64,000 bases of DNA. Origin: Albugo candida. Its lineage: Eukaryota > Oomycota > Peronosporomycetes > Albuginales. A program made the position numbers and the translations under genes. This document shows positions 45,590-57,167 of this stretch, piece by piece (the first letter of the stretch is position 1; each line of letters starts with the position of its first letter). The notes under the pieces are model-generated. The model was not told where the DNA came from, did no database searches, and was given only the letters and a program-made list of their open reading frames with translations. Where the stretch lies: positions 519,429 to 583,428 of the forward strand of contig JBDOQK010000012.1 in NCBI GenBank assembly GCA_040437565.1. Reading direction: 5' to 3'.

Positions 45590-48340
45590 ATAGATTGTTC
45601 GCTTATGCTGAGAGCGCTGCAGTACTCTGACAATCTGCTGCATTGACTTGTCGACGCCGCATAGATCACTCAGCCGAGCCTACTTGCAGTTCAGCAAGTC
45701 AATACGTGGGAACGGAAGCGATCAGCCCGAGGCAACAACGTCATACACTCTCCTACTACGATTCTTTATCACGAGAGAACAAAAGAGTACGGTCGGATGC
45801 AAATGCACTACAATGTGGCACGATTCCTTCATCGGCGCATTCCTTCTACTTAACGTTTTTCGGACGTGATAGAGGAAAAGTCAAGATGAGGTGAGAAAAG
45901 CAGCGAGATAACACACCTTCACATCATTTTCGGATGTTAATGTAGTAACGGCAGTGCTGATTCCCATTCTTGTAAACTTGTATGAGTATGGTCTTATTTT
46001 GAGAAATCGATCGGGAACAATACTATCGAAAAGGACGTTAGTGCTCTAATAGTACGTTGTGTGTCAGGAGTACACAATTCTTCATCTTTCTTCTGACAAG
46101 TCCTTATCTATATTTGAAAGAGGACAGCAACAGAACGGGCAATCGTATCGAGCGGAACAATCCCGCAGGATTTGAGGATGCATAGACGTATTTTTACCCC
46201 GGCTGATACTTCACACATCCTGCTACAGGCTCATAGGAGTCTAAGCATGCTTGACTTCACGACTAAACATCATCATTAGAGGCATACTTGTCAAAATGCA
46301 CAGCATCAGAGGATGTACAAGTTCAGATCAAGTATCAAAGCATATCATTCATCAGACGATACTCGATGAAAGTTACTCTAGAGCGCATAGCATATTTTGT
46401 TTATACAGGAGGATACGATTGCGCCACTTTTCTCAGAAAAAGTTTGTGTTGCCATGGCTAATTCTGCCCATGTTTTGAAGAGAAGATCGAAGATAAAAGT
46501 GACTCGAAAAATTACAAAGAACATCAAATCATCGGAATATATAAAACTTTGGTATCAGGAACGTTGTCTCATTGAGCAATGATGTGCGTTGCCTATGGTG
46601 AGCTTGCCCATAACTTTTGGATTGCGAGAACGTGTTCTCTATCACTTTTTTGTCTTGTGATTTTCAATCAGAATTGGCATCATGCAACACGCTCGTGTCC
46701 AGTGCTAGCTTGTTGGTCTCAAAAATCCTCATTTACAAGTTGGATCGCTTGTGAGCTTAGGCGACGTAAACCCTTCATTCAACGTGTCAGAAATTCGATG
46801 TTTGAGCCAGGTGCCGGAAAAGGGGATGACTCTATCACCGTATAGGTGGATATCAGCTTTTCCCAATGTACTATTTGATAAATTTCGCATATTCACGTTG
46901 ATTTGATCCGACGGAGTGGTCTCGATTTATAAGAGGCATTATTTACTCGGAGTGATGACTGTTGAGCTGCATCTGTTTAGAGTCTACGCTTTGAGCTTCA
47001 AAGAATGGGAAAAGCATTATTTTTTACAACAATGATATGTGTTAACTTCCTTCAGAACTTATGACTCGCGAGTGCGCTTACGCAGGCTGTCGCTGTGAAA
47101 CATACCGACTGATACCGAGTGCTTCTCAAAGAATCAGAAAAATGTGCTCGTATCTGTTCCAGGGTTTGTTTCGTTTAGAGTGGATTACGAAAACGATGAA
47201 GAGAAGTGATGCTCAATATTGTTCGATCGCCAATGTTCTAAGGAAATCTATAATTTGGTTCAATAGAGAGAAACGACATGCTAACATCTTTGCTCCGGTA
47301 ATAATGATACGATCGCTTCAGGTTTTACTTCGAATTTTCTCTAGCAAATACTTCGACTAGAATGCGACCTTGCGATCCTCACTTCACTGTAGCGTACACT
47401 CACTCTTAGAGAAATTGGAACATAATATACGCTTCATACGCAAAATTCTCGTCAGTATTTTGCCTTCCATTCGCGCCTCGTATGGCCTTCTACGAATGGA
47501 AATGCGACAACTGATTCTATGCTTGTATCGTATGCGATCACACATGGCATAGGACTCGTTTAAAAGCATACTACTACTCGTGCTGTCGCTGCTTCATTAC
47601 CAGCACCCACGGCCGTATGAGAGACCAGGCTGGATCTCCTCTTTGGATTTGAAGATTAGCGCTAGGTTATTGCCAGGCTTGAACCTTATTGAGGATGAGA
47701 TACTAAGCAGCGATCCCGTGTCTCATTGAAAATTTAATCGTATTGCTGATCAAGGTATCTTCTCAAGGTGCTTGTAATGAATATCGATGGTTTCAGGATT
47801 ATGTTTTCAACGGCTGCCTTGATTTGGGATGGATCATTGCACTACAAGAAACTTATTCAACTTTTTTAAGATACAGCGTTTTGAACTTGCTACCTGAGTG
47901 TTGGATCGTCTCTGCTGGACGTCACGGATTATTCGATACAGGCATCGATTTCCAACGATGAGAGAGATATNNNNNNNNNNNNNNNNNNNNNNNNNNNNNN
48001 NNNNNNNNNNNNNNNNNNNNNNNNNNNNNNNNNNNNNNNNNNNNNNNNNNNNNNNNNNNNNNNNNNNNNNAAGCAGCGATCCCGTGTCTCATTGAAAATT
48101 TAATCGTATTGCTGATCAAGGTATCTTCTCAAGGTGCTTGTAATGAATATCGATGGTTTCAGGATTATGTTTTCAACGGCTGCCTTGATTTGGGATGGAT
48201 CATTGCACTACAAGAAACTTATTCAACTTTTTTAAGATACAGCGTTTTGAACTTGCTACCTGAGTGTTGGATCGTCTCTGCTGGACGTCACGGATTATTC
48301 GATACAGGCATCGATTTCCAACGATGAGAGAGATATGTTG
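45590..48340 (+). pseudogene. Fragmented coding sequence, unknown family
   Basis: Protein-like pieces succeed each other on the plus strand: 45643-45894 (ending in a good GT donor), 46410-46580 ('APLFSEKVCVAMANSAHVL'), around 46700-46850 ('VGSLVSLGDVNPSFNV'), and 47595-47729 ('YERPGWISSLDLKISARLL'). Several GT-AG pairs of about 50-55 nt would join the first pieces (for example 45895-45949), but no unbroken path exists and no domain is recognised. This may be one long many-exon gene with assembly errors, or the remains of several genes at the edge of the subtelomere. Confidence 0.35.
47705..48336. repeat. Assembly gap (47971-48070) with 266-bp duplicated flanks
   Basis: 47705-47970 and 48071-48336 are identical or nearly identical 266-bp copies around exactly 100 N. 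Confidence 0.85.
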
Positions 48341-48344
48341 GATG

Positions 48345-48420
48345 AAGGTAACATAGGTACTTTACAGCAAATGATAAAAAAAAGCAATACAACAATTTTT
48401 TTCGTAAAATGGATTAAATC
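48345..48420 (-). other. Nuclear mitochondrial insertion (nad4), distal part
   Basis: AT-rich sequence that, read on the minus strand, continues the nad4 fragment from the other side of the transposon: 'FNPFYEKNCCIAFFLSFAVK', then (after loss of one base in a run) Val-Pro-Met-Leu-Pro. 'SFAVKVPM' is a hallmark of NADH dehydrogenase subunit 4. The left boundary is approximate. Confidence 0.75.
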
Positions 48421-48422
48421 TA

Positions 48423-48996
48423 GGGTACCGCTAACCAGCCCGCAGTTTTCGCTAACCAGCCCTCACCCTGTATACAGCACCCTTAAGTTATGATTACGAG
48501 TTCTTATTGGCTAAATAGAGCACCCTTAAGTTATCATTACGAGTTCTGATGTGCTGGAGACTATAATTATTTCAATGTATTATAGACCGTTCGAAACGCG
48601 AGAGCGCTGGCAAGTTTCATCATATCATTACTCTTCCGTTTTGTCAACCATGAGTCAATTTGAAGACATCGCCGACACTACTTACGCGTTTTTAGAAGAG
48701 GCTATATTAGCAGTGACCCATCAAAGCTGAGATCCATCTTGATGCTTTGGATACTGTCGATGATTAAGAACATGTTGGTTTGCGTCCTTTTATAGAGCTC
48801 ATTGCTCGTTTAAGCCAATCTTAGCATTGTAAAACCGCTTCTTAGATAAGTATAATCTCTCTAGCCAATCAGAACTCGTAATGATGTCTTAAGGGTGCTC
48901 TATTTAGCCAATAAGAACTCGTAATCATAACTTAAGGGTGCTGTATACAAGGGTGAGGGCTGGTTAGCGAAAACTGCGGGCTGGTTAGCGGCTCCC
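48423..48996. mobile_element. Non-autonomous DNA transposon with about 130-bp terminal inverted repeats
   Basis: The left end (from GGGTACCGCTAACCAGCC) and the reverse complement of the right end (GGGAGCCGCTAACCAGCC) match over about 130 bp with few differences. The element is 574 bp and flanked by TA on both sides (48421-48422 and 48997-48998), the target duplication of Tc1/mariner-type elements. Each inverted repeat contains two tandem subrepeats beginning AGCACCCTTAAG. The middle 310 bp hold a short frame starting 'MSQFEDIADTTYAFLEEA' (near 48650), perhaps a transposase N-terminus. The element sits inside a mitochondrial nad4 insertion, whose frame resumes when the element and one TA are removed. 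Confidence 0.88.
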
Positions 48997-48998
48997 TA

Positions 48999-49215
48999 AA
49001 TTTATTATAAAATAAAATGTGATAATCACTTGTACCTGTTGTTATTATTATATGAATAATTGCAATAAACATATTTAAAGAACCAGCTAAAGTATACATA
49101 AAAAATAAATAAGATGCTTTTCTTTTTCTTTCACGGGAACCCCATATACCTATAATAAAAAACATAGGTATTAAAGCAGTTTAAAAAAAAATATAAAATA
49201 TTAAAAAAAAAGACG
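48999..49215 (-). other. Nuclear mitochondrial insertion (nad4), proximal part
   Basis: Read on the minus strand this AT-rich stretch gives 'TALIPMFFIIGIWGSRERK', 'ASYLFFMYTLAGSLNMFIA' and 'TTGTSDYHILFYNKF', clearly NADH dehydrogenase subunit 4. Base composition is far more AT-rich than the surroundings. It is a nuclear copy of mitochondrial DNA, now split by the transposon at 48423-48996. The right boundary near 49215 is approximate. Confidence 0.88.
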
Positions 49216-50318
49216 ATGTGCTACACATTATGCACGCGGCTTATCGTTTAAAAAGTTACCTCTACCAGTCTACGTTCCATTATCCAAAGTCATTCAGCAT
49301 ATGTGAATATCATTTTCTGAGGATTGCAGCCTGATGTACCATATAAGCAGGACCCAGCATGATCTGAATCACAGTGAACATGGATACGTTTCTAATCAGA
49401 GATGCTACGAAGCACAAAATTGAATGATATAGCTACTGTGGTTCATGCCTACAATCATGTATCACAGATTGAAACGATTGTCATACAAAAGTCTCACCAG
49501 GTCATGGACTAAGTAATGATCGTACATCGCATTGAGTGAAGTGTAGTTTCACACTTTATACCATCTGGCCATGATGTTCCATTATACAGCACTGAGGGTA
49601 TATGCCCTCCACCTCGCTTTCTCTGCTACACCGATCAATAACAATTCGTATAGATTACATTGGTTTCCACAAGGGCATCTAGGATGTTTGTATGCCTTTA
49701 CAGATGCTTTTCTTCTTTCATTTTAACCTCCAGGGATAAGCTCAATGTAATCAAATTTCTAATGAAAACATGAATGCACTCGATTAGTCAGTGCTGACAT
49801 ACAAGCAAGTTCGGAGCAAATCGTGGACTTTTCTACCATATTGCATCGCAAGACTGACACCGGTAATTATCTTCATTTTTTCCCCATCTTCTACTTCCGA
49901 AAAATATGTCGTTGAGATACACTATCATATCGTTACGTGCTCTGGTGCCATCAATAGGTATCGTCTTCCCGCATGAAGCATTTGTCTGCGCAACAATCAT
50001 GTGAAGGACTAGTGCGCAGCCCTATAAGCCCAATGTCAAAAATCTTCTGATTTCGAGATTATACAAAACGCTGTCAATGTCCCTCACGAAGGTCCTTTAC
50101 CAAGACCTAGAAATCTCCTTCTCAAGAAGAACGGTTCAATGGCAGCATGAGTGGATGAAGCTCAAATAATACGCTTGCTCAACTGCGGGATGTACAAATG
50201 CAATCAGCTAGATGCACGTTTCTGATAACTTATTCTGCACATACTTCTTAGCCAGCATAACAGACAGAACGCATTCACATTATTCAATAATCAGCAACCT
50301 AGCCATACACCAGACGCA
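49216..50318. other. Intergenic, no gene seen
   Basis: About 1.1 kb between the mitochondrial insertion and the effector candidate. Only short frames without domain signal. Confidence 0.5.
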
Positions 50319-50470
50319 ATGTCTGCGTGGGAACCCCAATCGAATCGTGTAATGTCTTATTTTTATGCACCGTCGTTGTGGGTATTTCTTCTTTTTTTTT
50401 ATGCTTTCGAATTTTCCAAGCGTGCATCGCAGACGTTTGGCGTCATTTTTTTCTCGATTTGATTCTCAGA

Positions 50471-52243
50471 ATGAAAGTGACTTGTGCAACTCGCATAGCC
50501 GTGCTCTACCATTTTTATGCAAATTGCGCTGCGCAATTGGGCTCGATGAAAATTACCGTTCAGACAGCTAAATATGAAGCTTGTCAGCAATGCTTATTGG
50601 AAGAAGCTGGTGCGGTTCACGTCGAAGAATACGAGGGAGCAAGACGTGGAGGTACAAGCTACTTCCTCCTGGGATTGATAGATTATATCAAAACTAATCT
50701 GATAAAGTGCTCTGCTACATACCAATGTCGAGGTTACAAGGGTGAACCAATTATTTTTGAAAACAAAGAAGAGGAGCAACTAATATTTGGCCATATCAAC
50801 GAAAAGCAGCTAGCATCAAATTCAGTCGGTTCTCAGACGGGAGGAAGAATTCCTCTCCTGCTTAGCAATGATTACGCAAGCCAAACAACTTCAATGATAA
50901 GTGGAAGAGTAGCGAAACCAGTGTGCCTTTATAGACCCGACAAGTTTCATTCCTCCTTATGTGAAACATGTTTCAAACAGAAAAGCGATACCCGAAGCAT
51001 GGAAAAGTACGCCATGTATAATATGGGGATAAGCTCGGTTTATGTCATATACACATCGGATACGAATGTTTTTCTTCGATCGTGCCGTAACTTGAGAATG
51101 TGCAGGGGAAAAACCGTTGTCTTCTCAGAGAATCTTTGCACCCTTTTCAGACACAAGATATCGTCCCGAAAACTGCAGCAAGAAACTGCTAGCATGCTTC
51201 CTGAAGTGGATACGATTATTGGGAATATCAAGATTTGGCCTCCAACTTTATCCAAGAGCATAGAAATTGAAAAGTCCGAGGCTGAACTACGTGCCATTCT
51301 GCTTCAGTCATACTGCATTTCAACAACAGCCTCGTATATCGGAAACCATAATTGCTGGGCTGGCTTACAGAAACAATCGGGAGGAATGGTTGTACTGGAT
51401 AGAATTGAAACATTTCGTACACCTGAAAAACAAGGGGAATTTCTCCTTTATCTGTTCACGAACGGTCCCCCCGACGCTGTTCTGGCCAACATACAGTACT
51501 GTGGTGAAGCTAAGTTCAGTGATCACTGCATGTTGGATGCCGTTCATGTGGACACTTTGACACCTACGCATGACATTTTTGAAATAATGGAACGGAAGAA
51601 ACCGGTACAGCAGGGCAAACTTGCGCCAAATCTTCATGGTGAGTGTTTTCTGATACAGCACTTATACGACGATGAATCCAAATGCCGTGCATTCTTTCCG
51701 GAAAGCTGGATACACAAACTTTCGGCAATCGCATTCTTAGTATCATTTTATGCAGACACAAACGGTCATTTCAATCTGAAGTCTTCTTTATTTCGAGATA
51801 CGCATTGCAAAGGCGTCGACCTCATGCCCGATGCAATATGCCTCTATGAATTAGATCGCATTAAGTTTAAAAGCGACTTAAATTTGCGTCCGCAAGAATT
51901 GACGAGTACATCAGGCAGCGATCACAGTGAGGCCAGTTTTGCTGAAGCAAAAGTGACTTTATACAAATGGACGGACAAAGGCATGGATAATGAAGACGGC
52001 ATGAAAGATTGCTTCCAATGTCTCACGCGAAAGCGGAACGTCGTTGTTCTATCTGTCACGAATCAGTACGTATGGATGGTAGAATATAAGATGGATTTTC
52101 CAAATTGCCCATCATGCGCAGACAAGGTGAAACCTGGACCGCAGATTCCATATGATCACAACCTTCGGCAGATACTAGCCCGAGATGTCAATCTTCTTTT
52201 TGGTATTGGTGAGGTGAAGAAATCACGCAAAAGAAGCAAGTAG
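50471..52243 (+). CDS. Predicted secreted CCG-class effector (CX2CX5G motif)
   Basis: Intronless frame of 590 residues from ATG 50471. The N-terminus 'MKVTCATRIAVLYHFYANCA' is a plausible but not strong signal peptide. At residues 38-47 it reads 'CQQCLLEEAG', an exact CX2CX5G match, the signature reported for the CCG effectors of Albugo candida. Other CxxC pairs follow ('CETC', 'CFQC', 'CPSC'); the rest matches no domain I know. An alternative model starts at ATG 50319 and splices out a 35-nt intron (50435-50469). It joins in frame and gives a stronger hydrophobic leader ('LWVFLLFFYAF') before the same mature part. The C-terminus is basic ('KKSRKRSK'). The gene sits alone in gene-poor subtelomeric DNA, as host-interaction genes often do. 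Confidence 0.72.
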   Translation: MKVTCATRIAVLYHFYANCAAQLGSMKITVQTAKYEACQQCLLEEAGAVHVEEYEGARRGGTSYFLLGLIDYIKTNLIKCSATYQCRGYKGEPIIFENKEEEQLIFGHINEKQLASNSVGSQTGGRIPLLLSNDYASQTTSMISGRVAKPVCLYRPDKFHSSLCETCFKQKSDTRSMEKYAMYNMGISSVYVIYTSDTNVFLRSCRNLRMCRGKTVVFSENLCTLFRHKISSRKLQQETASMLPEVDTIIGNIKIWPPTLSKSIEIEKSEAELRAILLQSYCISTTASYIGNHNCWAGLQKQSGGMVVLDRIETFRTPEKQGEFLLYLFTNGPPDAVLANIQYCGEAKFSDHCMLDAVHVDTLTPTHDIFEIMERKKPVQQGKLAPNLHGECFLIQHLYDDESKCRAFFPESWIHKLSAIAFLVSFYADTNGHFNLKSSLFRDTHCKGVDLMPDAICLYELDRIKFKSDLNLRPQELTSTSGSDHSEASFAEAKVTLYKWTDKGMDNEDGMKDCFQCLTRKRNVVVLSVTNQYVWMVEYKMDFPNCPSCADKVKPGPQIPYDHNLRQILARDVNLLFGIGEVKKSRKRSK

Positions 52244-54259
52244 ATTGAATGAACGTATCCTAATGTGTGAAATGAAGTCCATTATCTGGCAACAAATTCC
52301 AGTACGTTTGCCTTTCTTTATAGCTCACTACATTTTCTTGTTCTGCTGGTGGGTATGTAGCCATTGCAAATGTTGCTTTATTTAACCTAGCAAAAATTAA
52401 TCGATATTAATGCAACTTATTCTCATTAATTATTTCGCCTCTCAACTTCACCTTTCGTAGTTGCAGCTAAAGGCGTTTAACCATACGAAAATGCTGACAC
52501 ATTTTCGCACTCTACTCCTTCGCATGGATACATTTTCTTGCCTTATACTTCGTACTTTTATAGCGCTTGAATGCGTGCGTCTTAATAATCGTCAATCTAC
52601 GATCCTTCGCGCGTGGAAGTTGTTCAATTCATAGCAATTTTGATTCAACCAACAAATAGAAATAAGTGGAGACATGTCTTGTATCTGGAGACAGAGTGAC
52701 ACGGATTGAAAATGCAAGCAGATCTCATAAGTCTTAGTGCATTATCCCCTTGCGTCAAGGTTACACCATTCCCTTCGACTGAAATAACGGCTTGTGACTA
52801 AGAATAATCTCTAGCACACACTGAATAATATTATAGCCTGTCATCACTGGCAAAAGCGAATGACCTACACGGCTGTCGACAACCCGTAGAAAAAAGAAGT
52901 CCTTGCATCGCATCACAGAAAATTCTATACGTCAAAACTGCAAAAAGTGATTGACAAGTTAACGATACAGACAGTCTTTCAGTAAAGACTCGATCTTAAG
53001 GCATCACCAGCATGTCATTAGATCAACTTATAAGACGAATAACTTTTCATTTATATATCACAACTAGAGAAGGCCTTTTTCAATAGCATCAGTCGACGTT
53101 GTGAAATTTAATCGACTGGAGCCTCCCTCTCGGATGGAGAAATAGTCGCGGTCATCATTACATTCATCACTGGTATCATTGAAAATTCGACTTGTCTTGT
53201 GTTAGTCAACGTGGATGTCGTCACGCTCGGTTGATGATCACAGGAGTGTGGTATGATGATATTGCTCACAAGGGAATGGGTCGCATAAATAATTTAATAG
53301 ATCGACGACGTCAACGAAGCTCGTCTTTATGCAGGCAGAACTTGCAGGAAGCTTGGTTGTAGTGAAAGGTGGTGGCCATGATATCTTTGGTGACTTCAAA
53401 ATGTGATCAAGAAGAAAGCGCCAGACACAATCATATGCAATCAGAAAGAAATCAACAGACACAATCAGATCGAGGTGCTAAATTATAGCTGTAACTCGGC
53501 AAGGAACACCGATGCGTGGTCATCCGATGCCGATTTGGCTGCAAATGAAGTCGAAAATGGCACTGATTCCCTATACTAGCTGTTGGTGAGCCACTTATCT
53601 CGAAGCCGTTCGTTGTTGCATTTGTAGAACTAGTGACCGAGTCCAATCCAAGGTTTCTGACATTTGCGGAGAATTGGCTGACATGATAGAGCACTTTGGA
53701 TTGATGGCTGAAAATTGGGAACAGAGCTTGTTCTGGCAAGGCGGTTGTCGTATGGAAATCATTATATATACTTGGATATTCTGCGTACGAAGAAAGTTCT
53801 AACGCAAAAATAGAAACTGAATACCGCGATATTTTTGGATACTTCTATCCGTTCTTATATTCATGATATGTCTTGATACTCCGGCTAGCAACTATTGTTG
53901 TGTGAAATGAGCTATTACATCTCTTTGTTATCATCCGTGAGCTTATTAGCAGCATGTGGTGCTATCTGTATATTTAGCTGCATATGGATGGATACGTGCG
54001 CCCAAATAGACTTTGATCACTTCTAGGAAAGAATTCTTAGCTGAGAGGCGCCTAGAATAGACCAACTGATCTCTCACAAGGGCCTGACAACACAATCGTG
54101 TGATATGGATTATCTAAAGCGATTATAAAATGGATTATTGAAAAAATATAAGATAATCATAAAATAAACAAAATATATCAAGGTTGTGTACTATGCGTAC
54201 GGATAAACACATGCGTAGGGTTTAGATAGCAAAGTCAGTCTTGGATGAAGAACCTCTGA
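52244..54259. other. Intergenic, no gene seen
   Basis: About 2 kb. Short protein-like scraps occur near 53240-53740 on both strands, with no recognisable family. Probably decayed sequence. Confidence 0.45.
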
Positions 54260-55700
54260 TCAATAATGCACTATGTAGTAAGGATATCGAAGCATACAAT
54301 ATGCGTCCCTTATCGCACAGATCCTACGATTGTGGCCAAAATGGTTACACATTCCACACTTTCTCGTTTGGTGCTTTTCCATTTTCTCAGTAGCTTGTTG
54401 AGATGGAACCCGCTTCTTCTTTGGGCACCCTTTTTTACTCAGAATATATGGTGCATTGCAAAGACCTCTTGTAAGGACATTTTTCGGCACGATTGGCATT
54501 ATGATATCTTTGGATTTCTCAGAATTGGCCGCCGCGAACGGCGATGATTTCCAAGAGTCATGGAAATACGTAAACAAGTTGAACAATTTTCTGATATGCT
54601 TCAGTACTAGTAGTGCATGAATGCAAGGCGAACCTACATCCTTGAACTACCCACACGAGCATCGTACAAGTTTATCACGGAATTGAACTTCAAACTTCAC
54701 CAGACTACTCCCTAGCCCTGCTCGGATTGCGAGGATGTAGCAACAGATCGAACATGCATCAATTTCACCACACTCGCAGCGGACATTGCTGCATTCAAAT
54801 TTCATGATGAATATGGAGTTATTACATCCCCATCCTTTCCACTTCGCTGATATTATCAGCCAACTTTCACGCCAAGTAACGTTCGATCCCCATTAAGCAG
54901 TCGATGATAGAAAAATTCGCATTCCCTCAACACGCTATTCACCGCCTCCACGTTGTTTGATGTCGAATTGTTGCATCTTAGACATCGTGAGAAAGCTATT
55001 GATCACGCCCAAACTCCTAAGCAAAAGGCTGTCTAAATTGGCGATATTCACATCCGCCTTCTCCTACTCCACCGTTTGTCCGTAAGCGAGCCAATATCCA
55101 CGCCAAATTCTTCAGCAACTTGGACTTGAATCTCTTGTTGAGAATTTACCTCATATGCCGAAAGAAGAAAAAGTGTGGGACACCTGACGCCGTTGTCTGC
55201 ATACCTTTCATAAAATCCTTGTCTCTATCTGATATCACAAATGCTGGAGATGGCCGGAAATGGTGGAGAAGGAACTTAAAAAACAGCTCCAGTATTCTAC
55301 ATTATTCACCAATACGAGCCCAACTCCGATAATCTGGATCTCGTTGTTTCCATTTCGTAAGCACGCTACAAGGAGGATCCCACCGACTGACGTCTTTATG
55401 AATGTAGCATCTATTAATATTTCACGCTTGCTCTAAGGCTTATATGCTTACAGCCCCTCTCGGAAAACGATACTCAACCGCATAATTTCACAATCTAAGA
55501 TATTAAGCTTGGCTTCGTGGCCTCGAATGATTAGTTTAGCCATGTAGGATGGGATGAGGCTGCGTTGCTCAATATCACTTCCTAACAACTCGAGCTTGAA
55601 TTTTCTGTGTGCATGAGCACAGTTTATGTAATGGCGGAAATCACTACGTTTCTTAACTATCTTCGGATCATAACAGAAGTTACTTTCCTACCGGAGGTTA
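54260..55700 (-). mobile_element. Mutator-like (MULE) transposase remnant
   Basis: Minus-strand pieces in the right order for a MULE transposase. A catalytic-core segment lies near 55410-55200 ('DATFIKTSVGGILLVACL', 'NNEIQIIGVGLVLVNN', then 'FVISDRDKDFM'). A SWIM zinc finger lies near 54660-54610 ('VRCSCG', 'FKDVGSPCIHA'). A C-terminal Lys-rich stretch ends in the zinc knuckle 'CGMCNHFGHNRRIC' (54345-54300). Several stops and frame changes separate the pieces, so the element is dead. Terminal inverted repeats were not found by eye. MULEs are cut-and-paste DNA transposons related to plant MuDR. Confidence 0.8.
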
Positions 55701-56445
55701 TGGCCGTATCTCTGACTTGAAGATTTACAGCAATTTGTTTCGCAGGTGCACAACTACGAGACGCCGTTGACTATTCATGTACTTGACAGGAGTGAAAAAC
55801 AAACTTGGGTGGAGGGTTGAATGTCTACGAAGGAAAACTGCACAGCGAATAAACAGCCATACTTCGTGCACACTGCTCTATAATGCCTCTTGACGCTTGA
55901 CACCACACGAATTGGACGGTTGCGGTTTCGGTCAAACTCAACTTACTACCTGAATTATATCGATTTTACTATCGTAAGTCCTGTCCGCGAAGAAGCAGCT
56001 ACTTTGCTGTTGCTCGTCGTCACATTTATCGCTGGTGGTGGAATGTGCAATATGTACACCGGTGCGTATGGTACACACAGTCTTGGTTTATATTTTTTTA
56101 TTTCCTGATAAAACATTAGTTACTTGTTTGAAAAAACATCATCATATTTCACATCGTGAATCTGTTTCTACTAAAGAAGCTATTTATTCGATGGAACTCT
56201 GAAGTGTCACACGATTCCAACTATTTTCTGTGAAGCTCATTTATGTGCAAAGTTTTGCTTCATCAGAATCGCAAGCCACTAAATAATAGCGACACATAAG
56301 GTACTCACGATAAAGTGATCTCGTATAAATAGGCGATCCTCATGCAGAATTACATTGCATTCTGATCGGTGATAGTAAATACCTGTGGGACTTTTGTCAC
56401 TCAGGCAATGAGCGGAATTCATACAAGTATTATTAGCATGTCGAC
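55701..56445. other. Subtelomeric DNA, no gene seen
   Basis: About 750 bp without convincing coding signal. A Val/Leu-rich plus-strand scrap near 55990-56050 has no start codon. Confidence 0.4.
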
Positions 56446-56667
56446 ATGAATGGTAATATACAGACCATCCGTCTGCTCCAAGCTGTGGGAACAGAACAGC
56501 AGTCGCCTAGCCGTTGGCTGAGGCGAGATAGTAGCTCAACAATCGTAGATCGGAAAATATGTAGCTCGTTTCAAAAAAAAGCTAAATCGAGCAATCAAGT
56601 AAAAAAACGACAGAGTATTAAATTTTGTTTGACATACGAGGCTTTCGTGCCAAGATTTCTTATATGA
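56446..56667 (+). other. Small ORF with RxLR-like motif
   Basis: 73-codon frame reading 'MNGNIQTIRLLQAVGTEQQ' then 'SPSRWLRRDSSS'. 'RWLR' fits the RxLR pattern of oomycete host-targeting proteins, and Ser/Gln-rich sequence around it is typical. There is no signal peptide ahead of it and no downstream domain, so it is a relic or chance match. Confidence 0.2.
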
Positions 56668-56677
56668 GGAATATGAT

Positions 56678-57167
56678 ATATAATACCATGATATAATCGG
56701 GAGGTTTACTATGTTAAGGAGGTAATCCAAATCTTGTCATTTCACTGATGGGAGCATAAGCATTAAAATATGCTCTGTCGCATTTGGCTGGATTCCTTAG
56801 ATCACACCCACGAACGTGTTTTCTTGCGTTTGCATACTGTAGCACAAACTCATAATAAATCAGAGCTTGTAANNNNNNNNNNNNNNNNNNNNNNNNNNNN
56901 NNNNNNNNNNNNNNNNNNNNNNNNNNNNNNNNNNNNNNNNNNNNNNNNNNNNNNNNNNNNNNNNNNNNNNNNATATAATACCATGATATAATCGGGAGGT
57001 TTACTATGTTAAGGAGGTAATCCAAATCTTGTCATTTCACCGATGGGAGCATAAGCACTAAAATATGCTCTGTCGCATTTGGCTGGATTCCTTAGATCAC
57101 ACCCACGAACGTGTTTTCTTGCGTTTGCATACTGTAGCACAAACTCATAATAAATCAGAGCTTGTAA
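56678..57167. repeat. Assembly gap (56873-56972) with 195-bp duplicated flanks
   Basis: 56678-56872 and 56973-57167 are near-identical 195-bp copies around exactly 100 N, differing at about two bases. Confidence 0.85.

Noticed and set aside
50327-50470. In-frame extension of the effector frame upstream of ATG 50471
   Set aside because: It has no ATG in this frame. The spliced model from ATG 50319 in another frame explains the upstream sequence better.
53240-53740. Possible enzyme relic ('VVVKGGGHDIFGDF')
   Set aside because: One Gly-rich stretch is not enough to name a family, and flanking frames do not support one.
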